A stretch of 64,000 nt of DNA from JAUXJB01 sp965226855 (GCA_965226855.1 CBDDEE010000028.1:1-64000); one strand, 5' to 3'; counted from the stretch's first letter, positions 43,175 through 52,047 are shown. The notes: generated from the sequence alone by a model not told the origin. Numbers and translations: made by a program.

Positions 43175-43270
43175 GCCGGCTTCGGGCCGGCCCGCGCGCA
43201 GCGAGGGGAAGCCTAGCGAAGACAGGTGGCCGTCAGCGGCCTCCCGCAGGTCGCTGACCTGTGGGAGGCC
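43175..43270 (+). promoter_or_regulatory. pheA leader RNA with two strong hairpins
   Basis: Just after the predicted promoter, GCCGGC-TTCGG-GCCGGC (43175-43191) forms a 6-bp stem. At 43238-43270 a 15-bp stem with one G-T pair and a 3-base loop (GCT) is formed by arms beginning GGCCTCCC and ending GGGAGGCC. No T-run follows, so it is not a simple terminator. I see no aromatic-rich leader peptide in it. It may act in transcript stability or as part of the diverged repeat that occupies this region. Confidence 0.45.
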
Positions 43271-43295
43271 GCTCGCGTGCCGGGACCCGCAAGAC
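43186..43295. repeat. Dispersed two-hairpin element, copy F (strongly diverged)
   Basis: The pheA-proximal end, GCTCGCGTGCCGGGACCCGC then AAGAC, matches the minus-strand end of the copies at rnhA and the vWA gene. GCCCGCGCGCAGCGAGGGGA at the other end matches the CGCGCGCAGCGAAGG part. The centre has diverged into a different long hairpin. As at rnhA, the CCCGCAAGAC end faces the gene start (pheA ATG 16 bp later). Confidence 0.6.
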
Positions 43296-43310
43296 GGAGA
43301 ACAGCCTGGG

Positions 43311-44402
43311 ATGACGGAGAGCGACAAAGAGATCGCCGCCGTGCGCACCCGCATCGATGTGCTCGACGACCAGATCCTGGATCTGCTGAACGAGCGCGCG
43401 GGCTGCAACGCCGCTATCGGCAAGCTCAAGGCCGGGACGGGCTCGACGCCTTTCGTGCCCGGGCGGGAGCTCGAGATCTTCGAGCGCCTGGAGGCGAGAA
43501 GCCGCGGTCCGTTTCCCAAGAATGCCATTCGGAACGTGTTCCGCGAGATCATCTCCGCCTCGATCTCGCTTCAGCGCGGCGTGCGCGTCGCCTACCTGGG
43601 TCCTTCCGCGACGTACACGCAGCAGGCCGCCATTCAGCAATTCGGGCAGATGGCGGATCTGGTCCCGGCCTCGACCACGCAGGAGATCTTCGACTCCGTC
43701 GAGGCCGCTGCCGCAGAGTACGGCGTCGTACCGATCGAGAACTCGAACGAAGGGGTGGTCAGCCACACGCTCGACCTCTTCGTGGAGTCGCCACTCACGA
43801 TCTGCGCGGAGATCCACGTCGCCATCCACTACGATCTGCTCTCGAAGAGCGGCGACGAGAGTCGGATCGAGGTGGTGTACTCGCATCCGCAGGCGCTCGC
43901 CCAGTGCCGCAACTGGCTTGAGCTCAACCTTCCGAGCGTGCCGCAGCACTCCACGCACTCGACCGCTCAGGCTGCGGAGCGGGTCACGAGAGAGGAGCGC
44001 GGGGCCGCGATCGCGAGCCCCGTTGCTGCCGAGCTCTACGGGCTGCGGGTCGTCCGCTCGGGCCTCGAGGACAATCCGGAGAACACGACGCGCTTTCTCG
44101 TGATCGGCAAGAAGTCCCCGTTGCGGAGCTCCCGCGATATCACGTCGCTCCTGTTCTCGATCAAGCGCGACCAGGTGGGCGCGCTCTACAAGGCCCTCCA
44201 GCCTTTTGCGGAGAACAGAGTGAACCTGACCAGGATCGAGTCGCGGCCAACTCGCGCCCGAGCCTGGGAATACATCTTCTTCTGCGACTTCGAGGGGCAC
44301 GTCGAGGAGCCCAACGTCGCAAAGGCCATCGAGCAGCTCCGACCTCGCTGTGACTTCGTGAAGGTGCTCGGCAGCTATCCAGAGGCCGAGGGGTCGGGAT
44401 GA
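43311..44402 (+). CDS. pheA: Bifunctional chorismate mutase/prephenate dehydratase
   Basis: Makes phenylpyruvate from chorismate. 363 residues from ATG 43311. The chorismate mutase domain (about 1-90) has VRTRIDVLDDQILDLLNERA and ASISLQ. The dehydratase domain (about 90-275) has VAYLGPSATYTQQAAIQQFG, YGVVPIENSNEGVVSHTLDL and the catalytic DNPENTTRFLVIG. The ACT regulatory domain (about 285-360) has LTRIESRPTRARAWEYIFFC, the Phe-binding E-S-R-P motif. Feedback inhibition by Phe is therefore likely. It is translationally coupled to hisC (4-bp overlap). Confidence 0.97.
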   Translation: MTESDKEIAAVRTRIDVLDDQILDLLNERAGCNAAIGKLKAGTGSTPFVPGRELEIFERLEARSRGPFPKNAIRNVFREIISASISLQRGVRVAYLGPSATYTQQAAIQQFGQMADLVPASTTQEIFDSVEAAAAEYGVVPIENSNEGVVSHTLDLFVESPLTICAEIHVAIHYDLLSKSGDESRIEVVYSHPQALAQCRNWLELNLPSVPQHSTHSTAQAAERVTREERGAAIASPVAAELYGLRVVRSGLEDNPENTTRFLVIGKKSPLRSSRDITSLLFSIKRDQVGALYKALQPFAENRVNLTRIESRPTRARAWEYIFFCDFEGHVEEPNVAKAIEQLRPRCDFVKVLGSYPEAEGSG

Positions 44403-45499
44403 AGCTGCGCAAGCTCGTCAACCCGCACGTCCGCGACCTAGAGCCGTACTCCCCGGGCAAGCCGATCGAGGAGCTCGAGCGCGAGCTCGGGATCCGCGAC
44501 TCGATCAAGCTGGCCTCGAACGAGTGTCCGCTCGGTCCCTCTGCCCTGGCTGTGCAGTCGATGTTCTCCGCGGCCGAAGACATCAATCGCTATCCAGAGG
44601 ACTCCTGTCATTATCTGCGGGGGGATCTGGCCGAGAGCCTCGGCGTGGCTGGCGAGAGCCTGATCTTCGGCACGGGCTCCGACGGAATTCTCGAGCTGCT
44701 CGCGAAGTGCTTTCTCGGGCCCGGAGACGAGGCGCTCTTCCCCTGGCCGAGCTTTGCCATGTATCCCATCGTCACGCAGAGTGCTGCCGGGACTGCGATC
44801 CAGGTGCCGCTCGACGCCGAGCTGCGTGCCGATGTCGCTGCGCTCCTGGAAGCCGTGACGAAACGGACGCGTCTGGTGTTTCTGGCGAACCCCAACAACC
44901 CGACGGGGACGTCCATCGGCGCGGAGGCGTTCAGGACCCTGCTTGCCGGGCTGCCGGAGCGGGTCGTGCTCGTCGCCGACGAGGCGTACGTGGAGTACGT
45001 CCGACGACCGGACTTTCCCGACACCGTGGCCGAGCTATCCAGGCGCCCGACTCTTGTCGTGTTGCGCACGTTCTCCAAGGTTCACGGGCTGGCGGGGCTC
45101 CGCGTCGGCTACGGAATCGGAGATCCCGAGCTGATCGGCTACCTGGCGCGTGTGCGACACCCGTTCAACGTCAGCAGCCTGGCTCAGGCCGCCGCCCGCG
45201 GCGCCCTCCAGGATCGCGGGCACGTACGCAGGGTGTGCGACCTGACGCACAAAGGGCTCTCCCAGCTCGAAGCCGGCGTGCAGGCACTGGGCTTGGGGTT
45301 CGCTCCGAGCGACGCGAATTTTCTGCTCGTCGACACCGGCCGCGACGCGGCTCCGTTGTACGAGGCCCTCTTGCGGCACGGTGTGATCACTCGCGCCATG
45401 GTGGGCTTCGGACTGCCGCAGCACCTGCGAGTCACAGTGGGACTTCCCGCGGAGAACGAGCGTTTCCTGGAGGCGCTGGCGCAGGAGCTGCGGGCGTGA
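44399..45499 (+). CDS. hisC: HisC-type aminotransferase (histidinol-phosphate or aromatic aminotransferase)
   Basis: 366 residues, class I/II PLP aminotransferase. Motifs: IKLASNECPLGPSALAV, LIFGTGSDGILELLAKCFLG, FLANPNNPTGTSIG, VLVADEAYVEYV (Asp194) and RTFSKVHGLAGLRVGYGIGD with PLP Lys227. Sequence type is HisC, but its place between pheA and tyrA suggests that it transaminates prephenate, phenylpyruvate or hydroxyphenylpyruvate, with or instead of histidinol phosphate. No other his genes are near. Overlaps pheA and tyrA by 4 bp. Confidence 0.93.
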   Translation: MKLRKLVNPHVRDLEPYSPGKPIEELERELGIRDSIKLASNECPLGPSALAVQSMFSAAEDINRYPEDSCHYLRGDLAESLGVAGESLIFGTGSDGILELLAKCFLGPGDEALFPWPSFAMYPIVTQSAAGTAIQVPLDAELRADVAALLEAVTKRTRLVFLANPNNPTGTSIGAEAFRTLLAGLPERVVLVADEAYVEYVRRPDFPDTVAELSRRPTLVVLRTFSKVHGLAGLRVGYGIGDPELIGYLARVRHPFNVSSLAQAAARGALQDRGHVRRVCDLTHKGLSQLEAGVQALGLGFAPSDANFLLVDTGRDAAPLYEALLRHGVITRAMVGFGLPQHLRVTVGLPAENERFLEALAQELRA

Positions 45500-46335
45500 G
45501 CGTTCCCGGGTTCTCTCGCCTCGCCGTCATAGGTATGGGACTGCTCGGGGGCTCGGCAGCGTTGGCAGCGCGGGACCGAGGGGCGGCGGACGAGGTACGC
45601 GGAGTCGATCCCAATCTCACCGCAGCTGGCGAGATCACGCTGATCTCACTGGCCGAAGCCGCGCGCTGGGCGGACGCGCTGCTGCTCGCGGTCCCGATCG
45701 AGGTGATGGAGAGCGTCCTGAGAGGGCTGGTCCCCCACCTTCGCGCGGAGACACTGGTCACAGATCTCGCCAGCGTGAAGGCCCCCATGGCGGAGATGGC
45801 GAGAAGAATCCTCCCGCATCCCGAAAACTGTGTGGGTGCACACCCAATGACGGGAGGCCACCAGAGCGGTTTCGCACAAGCCCGGGCTGACCTGTTTGTT
45901 GGGGCACCCTGCATCCTCACTCCCGAGGGCCACGAACCGGCCGAGGTAGTGGACCGCATCGACGAATTCTGGCAGTGTCTTGGCGCAGTTACGGTTCGCA
46001 GAGCCCCGGAGGAGCACGACGCCATCACAGCAGTTCTCTCTCACGCCCCGCACGTGATTGCCTTTGCGTTCGCGCGTGGTCTGCCCGATCAGGATGTCTT
46101 GCGGTTGGCGGGTCCCGGACTACGTGACTTCATTCGCATCGCTCGAGCGAACCCCGAGCTCTGGAGTGAGATTCTGCTCAGGAACCGTTGCAGGGTGGCC
46201 GAACAAATTGGCCGGTTCGAAGAGGATCTCCACAGAATTTCAGCTGCGTTGCAACGCGGAGATCGAGCCGCGCTGGAAGGTGCGCTGGAAGAAGGCCAGC
46301 TGAAGGCAAACAACGTCGAGCGAATTGGAGACTGA
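45496..46335 (+). CDS. tyrA: Prephenate dehydrogenase
   Basis: Oxidatively decarboxylates prephenate (or arogenate) for tyrosine. 279 residues from a GTG start overlapping hisC. Motifs: LAVIGMGLLGGSAALAARDR (NAD-binding), DALLLAVPIEVMESVL, VTDLASVKAPMAEMA, VGAHPMTGGHQSGFAQAR (catalytic His region) and EEHDAITAVLSHAPHVIAFA (His). No ACT or chorismate mutase domain. The usual next genes in many relatives, aroA and cmk, are absent; rpsA follows after 10 bp. Confidence 0.95.
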   Translation: MSVPGFSRLAVIGMGLLGGSAALAARDRGAADEVRGVDPNLTAAGEITLISLAEAARWADALLLAVPIEVMESVLRGLVPHLRAETLVTDLASVKAPMAEMARRILPHPENCVGAHPMTGGHQSGFAQARADLFVGAPCILTPEGHEPAEVVDRIDEFWQCLGAVTVRRAPEEHDAITAVLSHAPHVIAFAFARGLPDQDVLRLAGPGLRDFIRIARANPELWSEILLRNRCRVAEQIGRFEEDLHRISAALQRGDRAALEGALEEGQLKANNVERIGD

Positions 46336-46345
46336 AGAAGCCCAC

Positions 46346-48109
46346 ATGTCTGAAGAAGCACAGCAGATCACAGAACCTGACGCCGAAGCGGCTCCCACGG
46401 CTCCCACGGCCCCTGAGGAAGAGAGCTTTGCCGCACTCTTCGAGGGCACGACGAACCTGATTAAGGAAGGCGAAGTCGTGCAGGGAATCGTTCTCAGCGC
46501 CGATCCCGAGTTCGTCCTGGTCGACGTCGGCTGCAAGTCCGAAGGCAGGATCGCCACCTGGGAGTTCGCGGACCAGAGTGGAATCGCACGCATCGAGCCG
46601 GGCCAGACGGTCGAGGTGCTCGTCGAGACGATGGAGACGGATGACGGCGTCGTTGTCCTCTCGAAGGAGAAGGCGGATCGGCTCCGCGTGTGGGACCAGC
46701 TGGCGAACGCCTACGAGCAGGGCGAAGTCGTCGAGGGTCTCATCACCGGGCGCGTCAAGGGCGGCCTGTCGGTCGGACTCAAGGGCGTGAAAGCCTTCCT
46801 GCCCGGAAGCCAGGTCGATCTGCGGCCGGTGCGGAACCTGGATCGCATCATTGGCGAGCAGCACAAGTTCAAGATCATCAAGTTCAACAAGCGGCGAGGG
46901 AACATCGTCCTCTCGCGTCGGGCACTGCTCGAGACAGAACGTCAGTCGCTGCGCGAGCGCACCCTGGAGATTCTCAAGGAGGGTCTGGTCGTCGAGGGCA
47001 TCGTCAAGAACATCACCGACTACGGTGCGTTCATCGATCTCGGCGGCATCGACGGGTTGCTGCATATCACGGACATGTCCTGGGGTCGCATCTCGCATCC
47101 TTCGGAGCTGTTCCAGGTCGGTGACCAGGTCCGGGTTCGCGTCCTCAAGTTCGATCGGGACACCGAGCGGGTCAGCCTCGGGCTGAAGCAGACCCTGCCC
47201 GATCCGTGGGTCGATGTCGGGTCCCGCTATCCGATCGGACTGCGCATTCACGGGTCGGTCGTCTCGTTGGCGGATTACGGCGCGTTCGTGGAGCTCGAGC
47301 CGGGGATCGAGGGTCTGATCCATATCTCGGAGATGAGCTGGACAAAGCGTGTCAAGCACCCGTCCAAGGTCGTGGCGATCGGAGACGAGGTCGACGTGAT
47401 TGTGCTCGATGTGGACGAGGAGAGTCGGAAGATCTCGCTCGGCATGAAGCAGATCGAACCGAATCCATGGTCGCTGCTCGAAGAGCGCTACCCGCCGGGT
47501 ACTAGGGTCAAGGGCGTCGTCCGCAACGTGACGAACTTCGGTGTCTTCGTCGGCATCGAGGACGGGATCGACGGTCTGATTCACGTGTCCGACATCTCGT
47601 GGACGCAGAAGATCCGCGACCCGAAGGAGCTCTACAAGAAGGGCGACGAGGTCGAGACGGTCGTTCTCAAGGTCGACAAGGAGAGCGAGAAGTTCTCGCT
47701 CGGCGTCAAACAGACACTGCGCAACCCGTGGGATGACATCCCGGAGAAGTTCCCGATCGGCAGCAAGATCACCGGTAAGGTGACCAGCATTGCCGACTTC
47801 GGGGTCTTCGTGGAGGTCGACGAGGGAATCGAGGGTCTGGTCTACGCGTCTGAGGTTGGCAAGGACGTGGAGAACATCCGCGACGTGGTCAAAGAGGGAG
47901 ACGAGGTAGAGGCCCTCGTGGTCCGCGTCGACGCTTCGGAGCAGAAGATCGCGCTATCGATGCGCGCCATTCACGATCGAGAGGGACGCAAGGCGATCGA
48001 CCGCGTTGCCGCGCAGTCGCGTTCTCAGACCGCGACGCTTGGTGACCTGCTCTCGAGAGAGGCGCGCGACAAGTTGGGAGGGCGACGCTCGTCCTCCGAG
48101 GACGACTGA
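46346..48109 (+). CDS. rpsA: 30S ribosomal protein S1
   Basis: 587 residues from ATG 46346, with six S1 OB-fold repeats. Examples: GEVVQGIVLSADPEFVLVDV (first), GEVVEGLITGRVKGGLSVGL (second), VVEGIVKNITDYGAFIDLGG then IDGLLHITDMSWGRISHPSE (third), IHGSVVSLADYGAFVELEPG (fourth), VKGVVRNVTNFGVFVGIEDG (fifth), ITGKVTSIADFGVFVEVDEG (sixth). It recruits mRNA to the 30S subunit. A short acidic N-terminus precedes the first repeat. It lies 10 bp after tyrA and may be read through from the pheA promoter as well as its own. Confidence 0.97.
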   Translation: MSEEAQQITEPDAEAAPTAPTAPEEESFAALFEGTTNLIKEGEVVQGIVLSADPEFVLVDVGCKSEGRIATWEFADQSGIARIEPGQTVEVLVETMETDDGVVVLSKEKADRLRVWDQLANAYEQGEVVEGLITGRVKGGLSVGLKGVKAFLPGSQVDLRPVRNLDRIIGEQHKFKIIKFNKRRGNIVLSRRALLETERQSLRERTLEILKEGLVVEGIVKNITDYGAFIDLGGIDGLLHITDMSWGRISHPSELFQVGDQVRVRVLKFDRDTERVSLGLKQTLPDPWVDVGSRYPIGLRIHGSVVSLADYGAFVELEPGIEGLIHISEMSWTKRVKHPSKVVAIGDEVDVIVLDVDEESRKISLGMKQIEPNPWSLLEERYPPGTRVKGVVRNVTNFGVFVGIEDGIDGLIHVSDISWTQKIRDPKELYKKGDEVETVVLKVDKESEKFSLGVKQTLRNPWDDIPEKFPIGSKITGKVTSIADFGVFVEVDEGIEGLVYASEVGKDVENIRDVVKEGDEVEALVVRVDASEQKIALSMRAIHDREGRKAIDRVAAQSRSQTATLGDLLSREARDKLGGRRSSSEDD

Positions 48110-48150
48110 GCCGCGAGAAGGAGCGGAGGGACACGGGGGGGCTCTGCGGT

Positions 48151-48504
48151 ATGACGAAGAGTGATCTGATCGAGCGCGTCGCCCAAAGGCTGCCACACAT
48201 CTCGAAGAAGGATACAGAGACGGTCGTCAACACCATCTTCGACAGCATGACGGAGTCGCTGAAGCAAGGGGACCGTATCGAGATTCGAGGCTTTGGAAGC
48301 TTTCAGGTGAAGATCCGCGAGGCCAGGGAGGGACGGAACCCGAAGACGGGTGACGAGGTCAAGATCCCTGCCAAACGCGCCCCGTTCTTCAAGGTTGGCA
48401 AGGAGCTCAAGGAGCGGATCGAAGAGCGCCGCAAGCTGGAGCTCAGGGGCGAGGGCGCCGCAGGTGGCGCGCAGCCAGCCGCGGGGTCCTCGGAGATCAG
48501 CTGA
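48151..48504 (+). CDS. ihfB: Integration host factor beta / HU-family DNA-bending protein
   Basis: 117 residues. MTKSDLIERVAQRLPHISKK is the IHF start, then DRIEIRGFGSFQVKIREARE, GRNPKTGDEVKIPAKRAPFF with the intercalating Pro, and KVGKELKERI. A 20-residue Gly/Ala-rich tail extends past the usual end. The neighbour order rpsA-ihfB is conserved in many proteobacteria, which supports the IHF-beta label over HU. The start is ATG 48151. Confidence 0.93.
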   Translation: MTKSDLIERVAQRLPHISKKDTETVVNTIFDSMTESLKQGDRIEIRGFGSFQVKIREAREGRNPKTGDEVKIPAKRAPFFKVGKELKERIEERRKLELRGEGAAGGAQPAAGSSEIS

Positions 48505-48505
48505 C

Positions 48506-48997
48506 GTGGAGGGGCCCCTCTGGGCTCCCTGGCGGATGCAGTACATCGAGGGCGTGAACCAGGCTCGGGTGTGCATCTTCTGCGAGCCCGCCGAGCTCGT
48601 TTCAGACGCAGAGCGACTCGTGCTGTTTCGATCCGAGCATGTCTTCGTGCTCCTCAATCGCTTCCCGTACTCGCCGGGACACGTCATGGTGAGCCCCTAT
48701 GCGCATGTCGGTCTGGTCGAGGAGCTCGAGCGGGAGACACAGCAAGATCTGATGGGCCGGATCTGCGATTCTGCCGGACTCCTGCGAGCCCACTACGGCT
48801 GCGATGGGCTCAACATCGGCGCGAACATCGGCCGAGCAGGCGGCGCTGGCTTCGAGGAGCACATCCACTTTCACCTGGTCCCGCGCTGGAGCGGAGATCA
48901 CAACTTCATGACTGTAGTGGGTGAGATCCGAGTCATCCCCACGCACATCGAGCACATCTACGCGGAGCTCTACGAGCGGTTCCAGGAGCTCTCATGA
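48506..48997 (+). CDS. HIT-family nucleotide hydrolase/transferase
   Basis: 163 residues from GTG 48506, one base after the ihfB stop. It has CIFCEPAELVSDAERLVLFR with a zinc-type C-x-x-C, VFVLLNRFPYSPGHVMVSPY, GANIGRAGGAGFEEHIHFHL with the histidine triad H-x-H-x-H, and a C-terminal WSGDHNFMTVVGEIRVIP. The layout matches Ap4A phosphorylase-like or APA2-like HIT proteins. The likely substrate is a dinucleotide or adenylylated compound. Overlaps lapA by 4 bp. Confidence 0.93.
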   Translation: MEGPLWAPWRMQYIEGVNQARVCIFCEPAELVSDAERLVLFRSEHVFVLLNRFPYSPGHVMVSPYAHVGLVEELERETQQDLMGRICDSAGLLRAHYGCDGLNIGANIGRAGGAGFEEHIHFHLVPRWSGDHNFMTVVGEIRVIPTHIEHIYAELYERFQELS

Positions 48998-49317
48998 GAC
49001 AGGCGATCTTCGCGGTCGCCGCGCTCGCGCTCGTCTCCGTGGTGGGGTGGTTCGCGTATCAGAACACTGGCCGAATTCCGGAGATCAACCTGCTGATCGC
49101 CCGCCCCACCGAGGTCCCGGTCTGGATGGCGCTGTTCAGCTCTGCCATCGTGGGAGCGGCACTCGTGGTGGGCTTCCTCTCCTGGCCGTTGCTCCGAATG
49201 AGGCTGCGCGTACGAAGACAGGAGCGCAGCATCGGCGAGCTCGAGCAGGAGCTTCACGGGCTCCGCACACTACCCCTCTCCGAGGAGACGCCGGAGCGCC
49301 AGGCGCAGGAGAGCTGA
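48994..49317 (+). CDS. lapA: LapA-domain membrane protein
   Basis: 107 residues with two membrane helices, AIFAVAALALVSVVGWFAYQ and VWMALFSSAIVGAALVVGFL, and a basic coiled tail RMRLRVRRQERSIGELEQEL. Matches LapA (YciS) in size and topology. In Escherichia coli lapA precedes lapB, whose product controls LpxC turnover and LPS synthesis; the next gene here is lapB-like, supporting the call. Confidence 0.8.
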   Translation: MRQAIFAVAALALVSVVGWFAYQNTGRIPEINLLIARPTEVPVWMALFSSAIVGAALVVGFLSWPLLRMRLRVRRQERSIGELEQELHGLRTLPLSEETPERQAQES

Positions 49318-49321
49318 GCGC

Positions 49322-50404
49322 GTGCGCTGGTTCCGAAGCAGGCGGCCAGAGCCACCGCCCCGCAGCGCGACGGGTCAGATGCGGTTGGCACTGCATTACG
49401 TGCTTGCGGGGGACCTGAGCGCTGCCGAGCTGGCACTCGCCGAGGCGGGGCGTGTCGACTCCTCGTCCTCCGACGTGTACATGGCGCTGGCGAACCTGTA
49501 TCGGGCGCGCGGCGACGTTGGTCGAGCCATCCAGATCCACCAGAATCTGCTGCTGCGGCAAGACCTCCCGAAGGAGCTGCGCGCAGAGGCGCTCCTCGGG
49601 TTGGCTCTCGACTTTCGCAGCGGCGGGTTCCTGAAGCGCGCGGCCTCTTCCTTCGAGGAGCTGCTGGAGGTCGAGCCACACAACATCCAAGCCCTGCGCG
49701 AGCTGGAGCGCATTCGGGTTGAGGCCGGCGAGTGGGAGGAGGCGATTCGCATCCGCAAGCGGATCGGGTCGCGCGAGCCGAACACGCCGAGCATCCTGGC
49801 GCATCTGTGGGCCGGGCTCGGGCGTCGTCGTGCGGCGGAGTCGAACGAGAGCGAGGCGAGAAAGGCGTTTCGGCGTGCACTCGGACACGATCGGAGCTGT
49901 GCCGAGGCATATCTCGCCCTCGGCGACCAGTGCCTGCGCGAGGGGAAGCCGAAGCGGTCGATCGGTCACTGGCGCCGCGTGCTAGACCTGCATCCTGCCG
50001 TCGGTCTGGAGGCCTACCCGCGTCTGTGGGCTGCTTTCAAGAGTACGGATGATCTGCATGGCTTCGAGCTCCTGTTGACTGAGCGCATCACAAAGGCGCC
50101 AGAGGATCGAGATGCGAGTATCTGGCTCGCCCGAGTTCTCCTCGAGCAGGCGCGGGTCACCGACAGCCTGACGACCCTGGACCGGCTACTCGATCAGGAG
50201 CCGGGGTTCCTGCCCGCCCACGCGGAGATGACGCGCACACTTCTCGCAGAGAGTCGGGACAAAGAGGCGATCGAAGCGGTAGGCCGGCTGCTCGAGCACC
50301 TTCCCCGCGAGCCCCCGCGCCTGCAGTGTCGCGTCTGCGGTACGCAGGACTCGACCCTCCACTGGCGCTGCCCCCAGTGCGGGGAGTGGGATAGCTTTCA
50401 GTAG
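49322..50404 (+). CDS. lapB: LapB-like TPR protein with C-terminal rubredoxin-type zinc motif
   Basis: 360 residues. TPR units include DLSAAELALAEAGRVDSSSS, GDVGRAIQIHQNLLLRQDLP, FLKRAASSFEELLEVEPHNI, EWEEAIRIRKRIGSREP and KRSIGHWRRVLDLHP. The last 25 residues hold LQCRVCGTQDSTLHWRCPQC then GEWDSF, a metal-binding knuckle pair identical in layout to the rubredoxin domain of LapB/YciM. It is expected to regulate LPS synthesis at the inner membrane together with LapA. It lacks its own N-terminal membrane helix, so it may depend on LapA for membrane binding. The start is GTG 49322. Confidence 0.88.
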   Translation: MRWFRSRRPEPPPRSATGQMRLALHYVLAGDLSAAELALAEAGRVDSSSSDVYMALANLYRARGDVGRAIQIHQNLLLRQDLPKELRAEALLGLALDFRSGGFLKRAASSFEELLEVEPHNIQALRELERIRVEAGEWEEAIRIRKRIGSREPNTPSILAHLWAGLGRRRAAESNESEARKAFRRALGHDRSCAEAYLALGDQCLREGKPKRSIGHWRRVLDLHPAVGLEAYPRLWAAFKSTDDLHGFELLLTERITKAPEDRDASIWLARVLLEQARVTDSLTTLDRLLDQEPGFLPAHAEMTRTLLAESRDKEAIEAVGRLLEHLPREPPRLQCRVCGTQDSTLHWRCPQCGEWDSFQ

Positions 50405-50545
50405 GGGAGGGGAGGCCTCTGTGAAGACGGGAACGCGGGTCGACACTGTCCCACTGAGCCAGCATCGGCCCCGCAGGATGGGCGTGTTCATCCACAGGTA
50501 CCTCACCAGGCTGGATCGTGAAGCACATCGCGAGCGTCCACTTCA

Positions 50546-51165
50546 TCACTGGCTTCTTTCATCTCGGCCGGCCACTAGATCGGACAGCATGTAAGCCACG
50601 AGGGCTTCACACTCTTTCGAAGTCGGCACCTGGAAATCCTTTCCTGGTACCCGGTTGACGGTCTTCGCCATGTGGTTTGTTACGGCCTGGATCGAGAAGA
50701 CGCAAAGATTCCTGACTCTATCTCCCAGCAGCCCCAGAGCATCACAATTGCCGTCGTCATCACACATCGACCGCAAATGGATCAGCTTCGGCGTCTGACG
50801 AAACTCGTCGATCTGGCCCGGCACAACTATGTGGACGAGGCCGCGGGCCCTCAGGAGTCTCTGATCCTCGTCTAGGCCAGGAAAGAACAACGGATGATGT
50901 CCGGCAAGTTGCGAATTCGCGTTACCGATATCCCGAAATTGTCTCCTGGGACGTGGCAATCCCCACAGGCTCTACCGTTGCCACCGAACGGTGCAGGGTC
51001 TCTGTCGCCCTCGCAGACGAAGAGCCCTGCCTTGAGCGAGGCCCTGTCATCCACTTTGTCGAGGCATCCGGCAAAGAGCTGCTGTCCTCTCATCACCTGG
51101 GAGCTGACACAGTTCGCTAGGGCAAGGAGGGCCAAAGAACCGACGATGAGAACCCGGACCTTCAT
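50546..51165 (-). pseudogene. Exported c-type cytochrome gene with a frameshift
   Basis: From ATG 51165 (CGAAGGAG upstream) the protein has a signal or lipoprotein-type leader, MKVRVLIVGSLALLALANC. Then comes RGQQLFAGCLDKVDDRASLK and the haem motif ACGDCH (C-x-x-C-H) in GNGRACGDCHVPGDNFGIS. That frame stops at 50872. Homologous-looking sequence continues in another frame from about 50895: HHPLFFPGLDEDQRLLRARG, then MCDDDGNC, FSIQAVTNHMAKTVNRVPGK and CEALVAYMLSDL. One missing base near 50895-50900 (CCGGACATC) explains the break. Full length would be about 206 residues. The position of only one clear haem motif suggests a mono-haem relative of cytochrome c peroxidase or c551/c552-type proteins. 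Confidence 0.7.
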
Positions 51166-51324
51166 GCGTTGCTCCTTCGGACTTCGTACATAGTGACGGT
51201 TGGGGAGGGCGGCGGGACAGAGATCGTAGGCGTTCTCGTGCAAGGCGAGGAAGAGCCTACCCCGTTTCCGACGCCTGGAAGGCTGAGCCGTCTATACTTC
51301 TTGACAATAGCTGATGAGTAGGCT

Positions 51325-52047
51325 GTGAATCGCACATCGTCGAACGAACAACGAGTCGAAGGACTCTCCGTCACTCGCAGCCCGTTCTTCGTTGTGATGG
51401 CCGCCCTGCTCCTCGGCATAGCCCTGGTAGGATTCGCGCCATCGTTCTACCTCAAGACCTTCTTCGAGACGCCAGAGCTGCCCTGGTATCTACACTTGCA
51501 CGGAGCAGCACTCACCGCCTGGTACATTCTGTTCCTTACACAGACCCTGCTTGTCGCAACCAACCGGACGGCGACTCATCAACGGCTGGGGGCGTTCGCC
51601 GCTGCTACGGCCGTTCTCTTGGTCCTGACGACCTTCTTCCTAATTCTCGGCGCCGACGCGAGCATCATTGCACGAGGCCGCGTTCGGCAGCTCCCTATCG
51701 AAGTGGTTGTGCTGGGGGATCTGTCCGTACTTGTCGTCTTCTCCATTCTGGTAGCGGTGGACAAACGAGCAACGCTGTTGGCGAGCGCAATCTTGGTCGT
51801 CCCGGCTCTCGGTCGAATCGCGGTATTTCCGGTGTTTGGTGAGGCCGGTCTCGCCGTTCCCCCAGTCGTGCTCTTCTCGCTGATGTTCGCGGTATGGGCG
51901 CACGATCTGCTTACCGACAAGCGGTTGCATGCAACCACGGCCTGGGGCAGCGCTCTCTTCGTTGCCAGCTTCGTGGCGGGTACCGTGCTCCCCCGCACCG
52001 AAGCCGGTAAGACGTTCGTTGCTGCCATCAGCCTGCCTGGCGGCTAG
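51325..52047 (+). CDS. Multi-spanning membrane protein of unknown function
   Basis: 240 residues with about seven membrane helices, for example FFVVMAALLLGIALVGFAPS, WYLHLHGAALTAWYILFLTQ, AAATAVLLVLTTFFLILG and LSVLVVFSILVAV. The conserved-looking HLHGAALTAWYILFLTQTLL and NRTATHQRLG (His and basic residue at the membrane face) resemble small uncharacterised heme- or redox-linked membrane proteins. The start is GTG 51325 with weak signals. Base composition looks less GC-rich than in neighbouring genes, so it may be a transferred gene. No partner gene identified. Confidence 0.75.
   Translation: MNRTSSNEQRVEGLSVTRSPFFVVMAALLLGIALVGFAPSFYLKTFFETPELPWYLHLHGAALTAWYILFLTQTLLVATNRTATHQRLGAFAAATAVLLVLTTFFLILGADASIIARGRVRQLPIEVVVLGDLSVLVVFSILVAVDKRATLLASAILVVPALGRIAVFPVFGEAGLAVPPVVLFSLMFAVWAHDLLTDKRLHATTAWGSALFVASFVAGTVLPRTEAGKTFVAAISLPGG

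Noticed and set aside
44524..45495. Upstream extension of the tyrA frame (about 320 residues)
   Set aside because: It is Arg-rich and overlaps hisC in another frame; TyrA homology begins at the GTG at 45496.
50405..50545. Small gene between lapB and the cytochrome remnant
   Set aside because: Short frames on both strands lack ribosome sites and protein-like patterns; nothing supportable seen.
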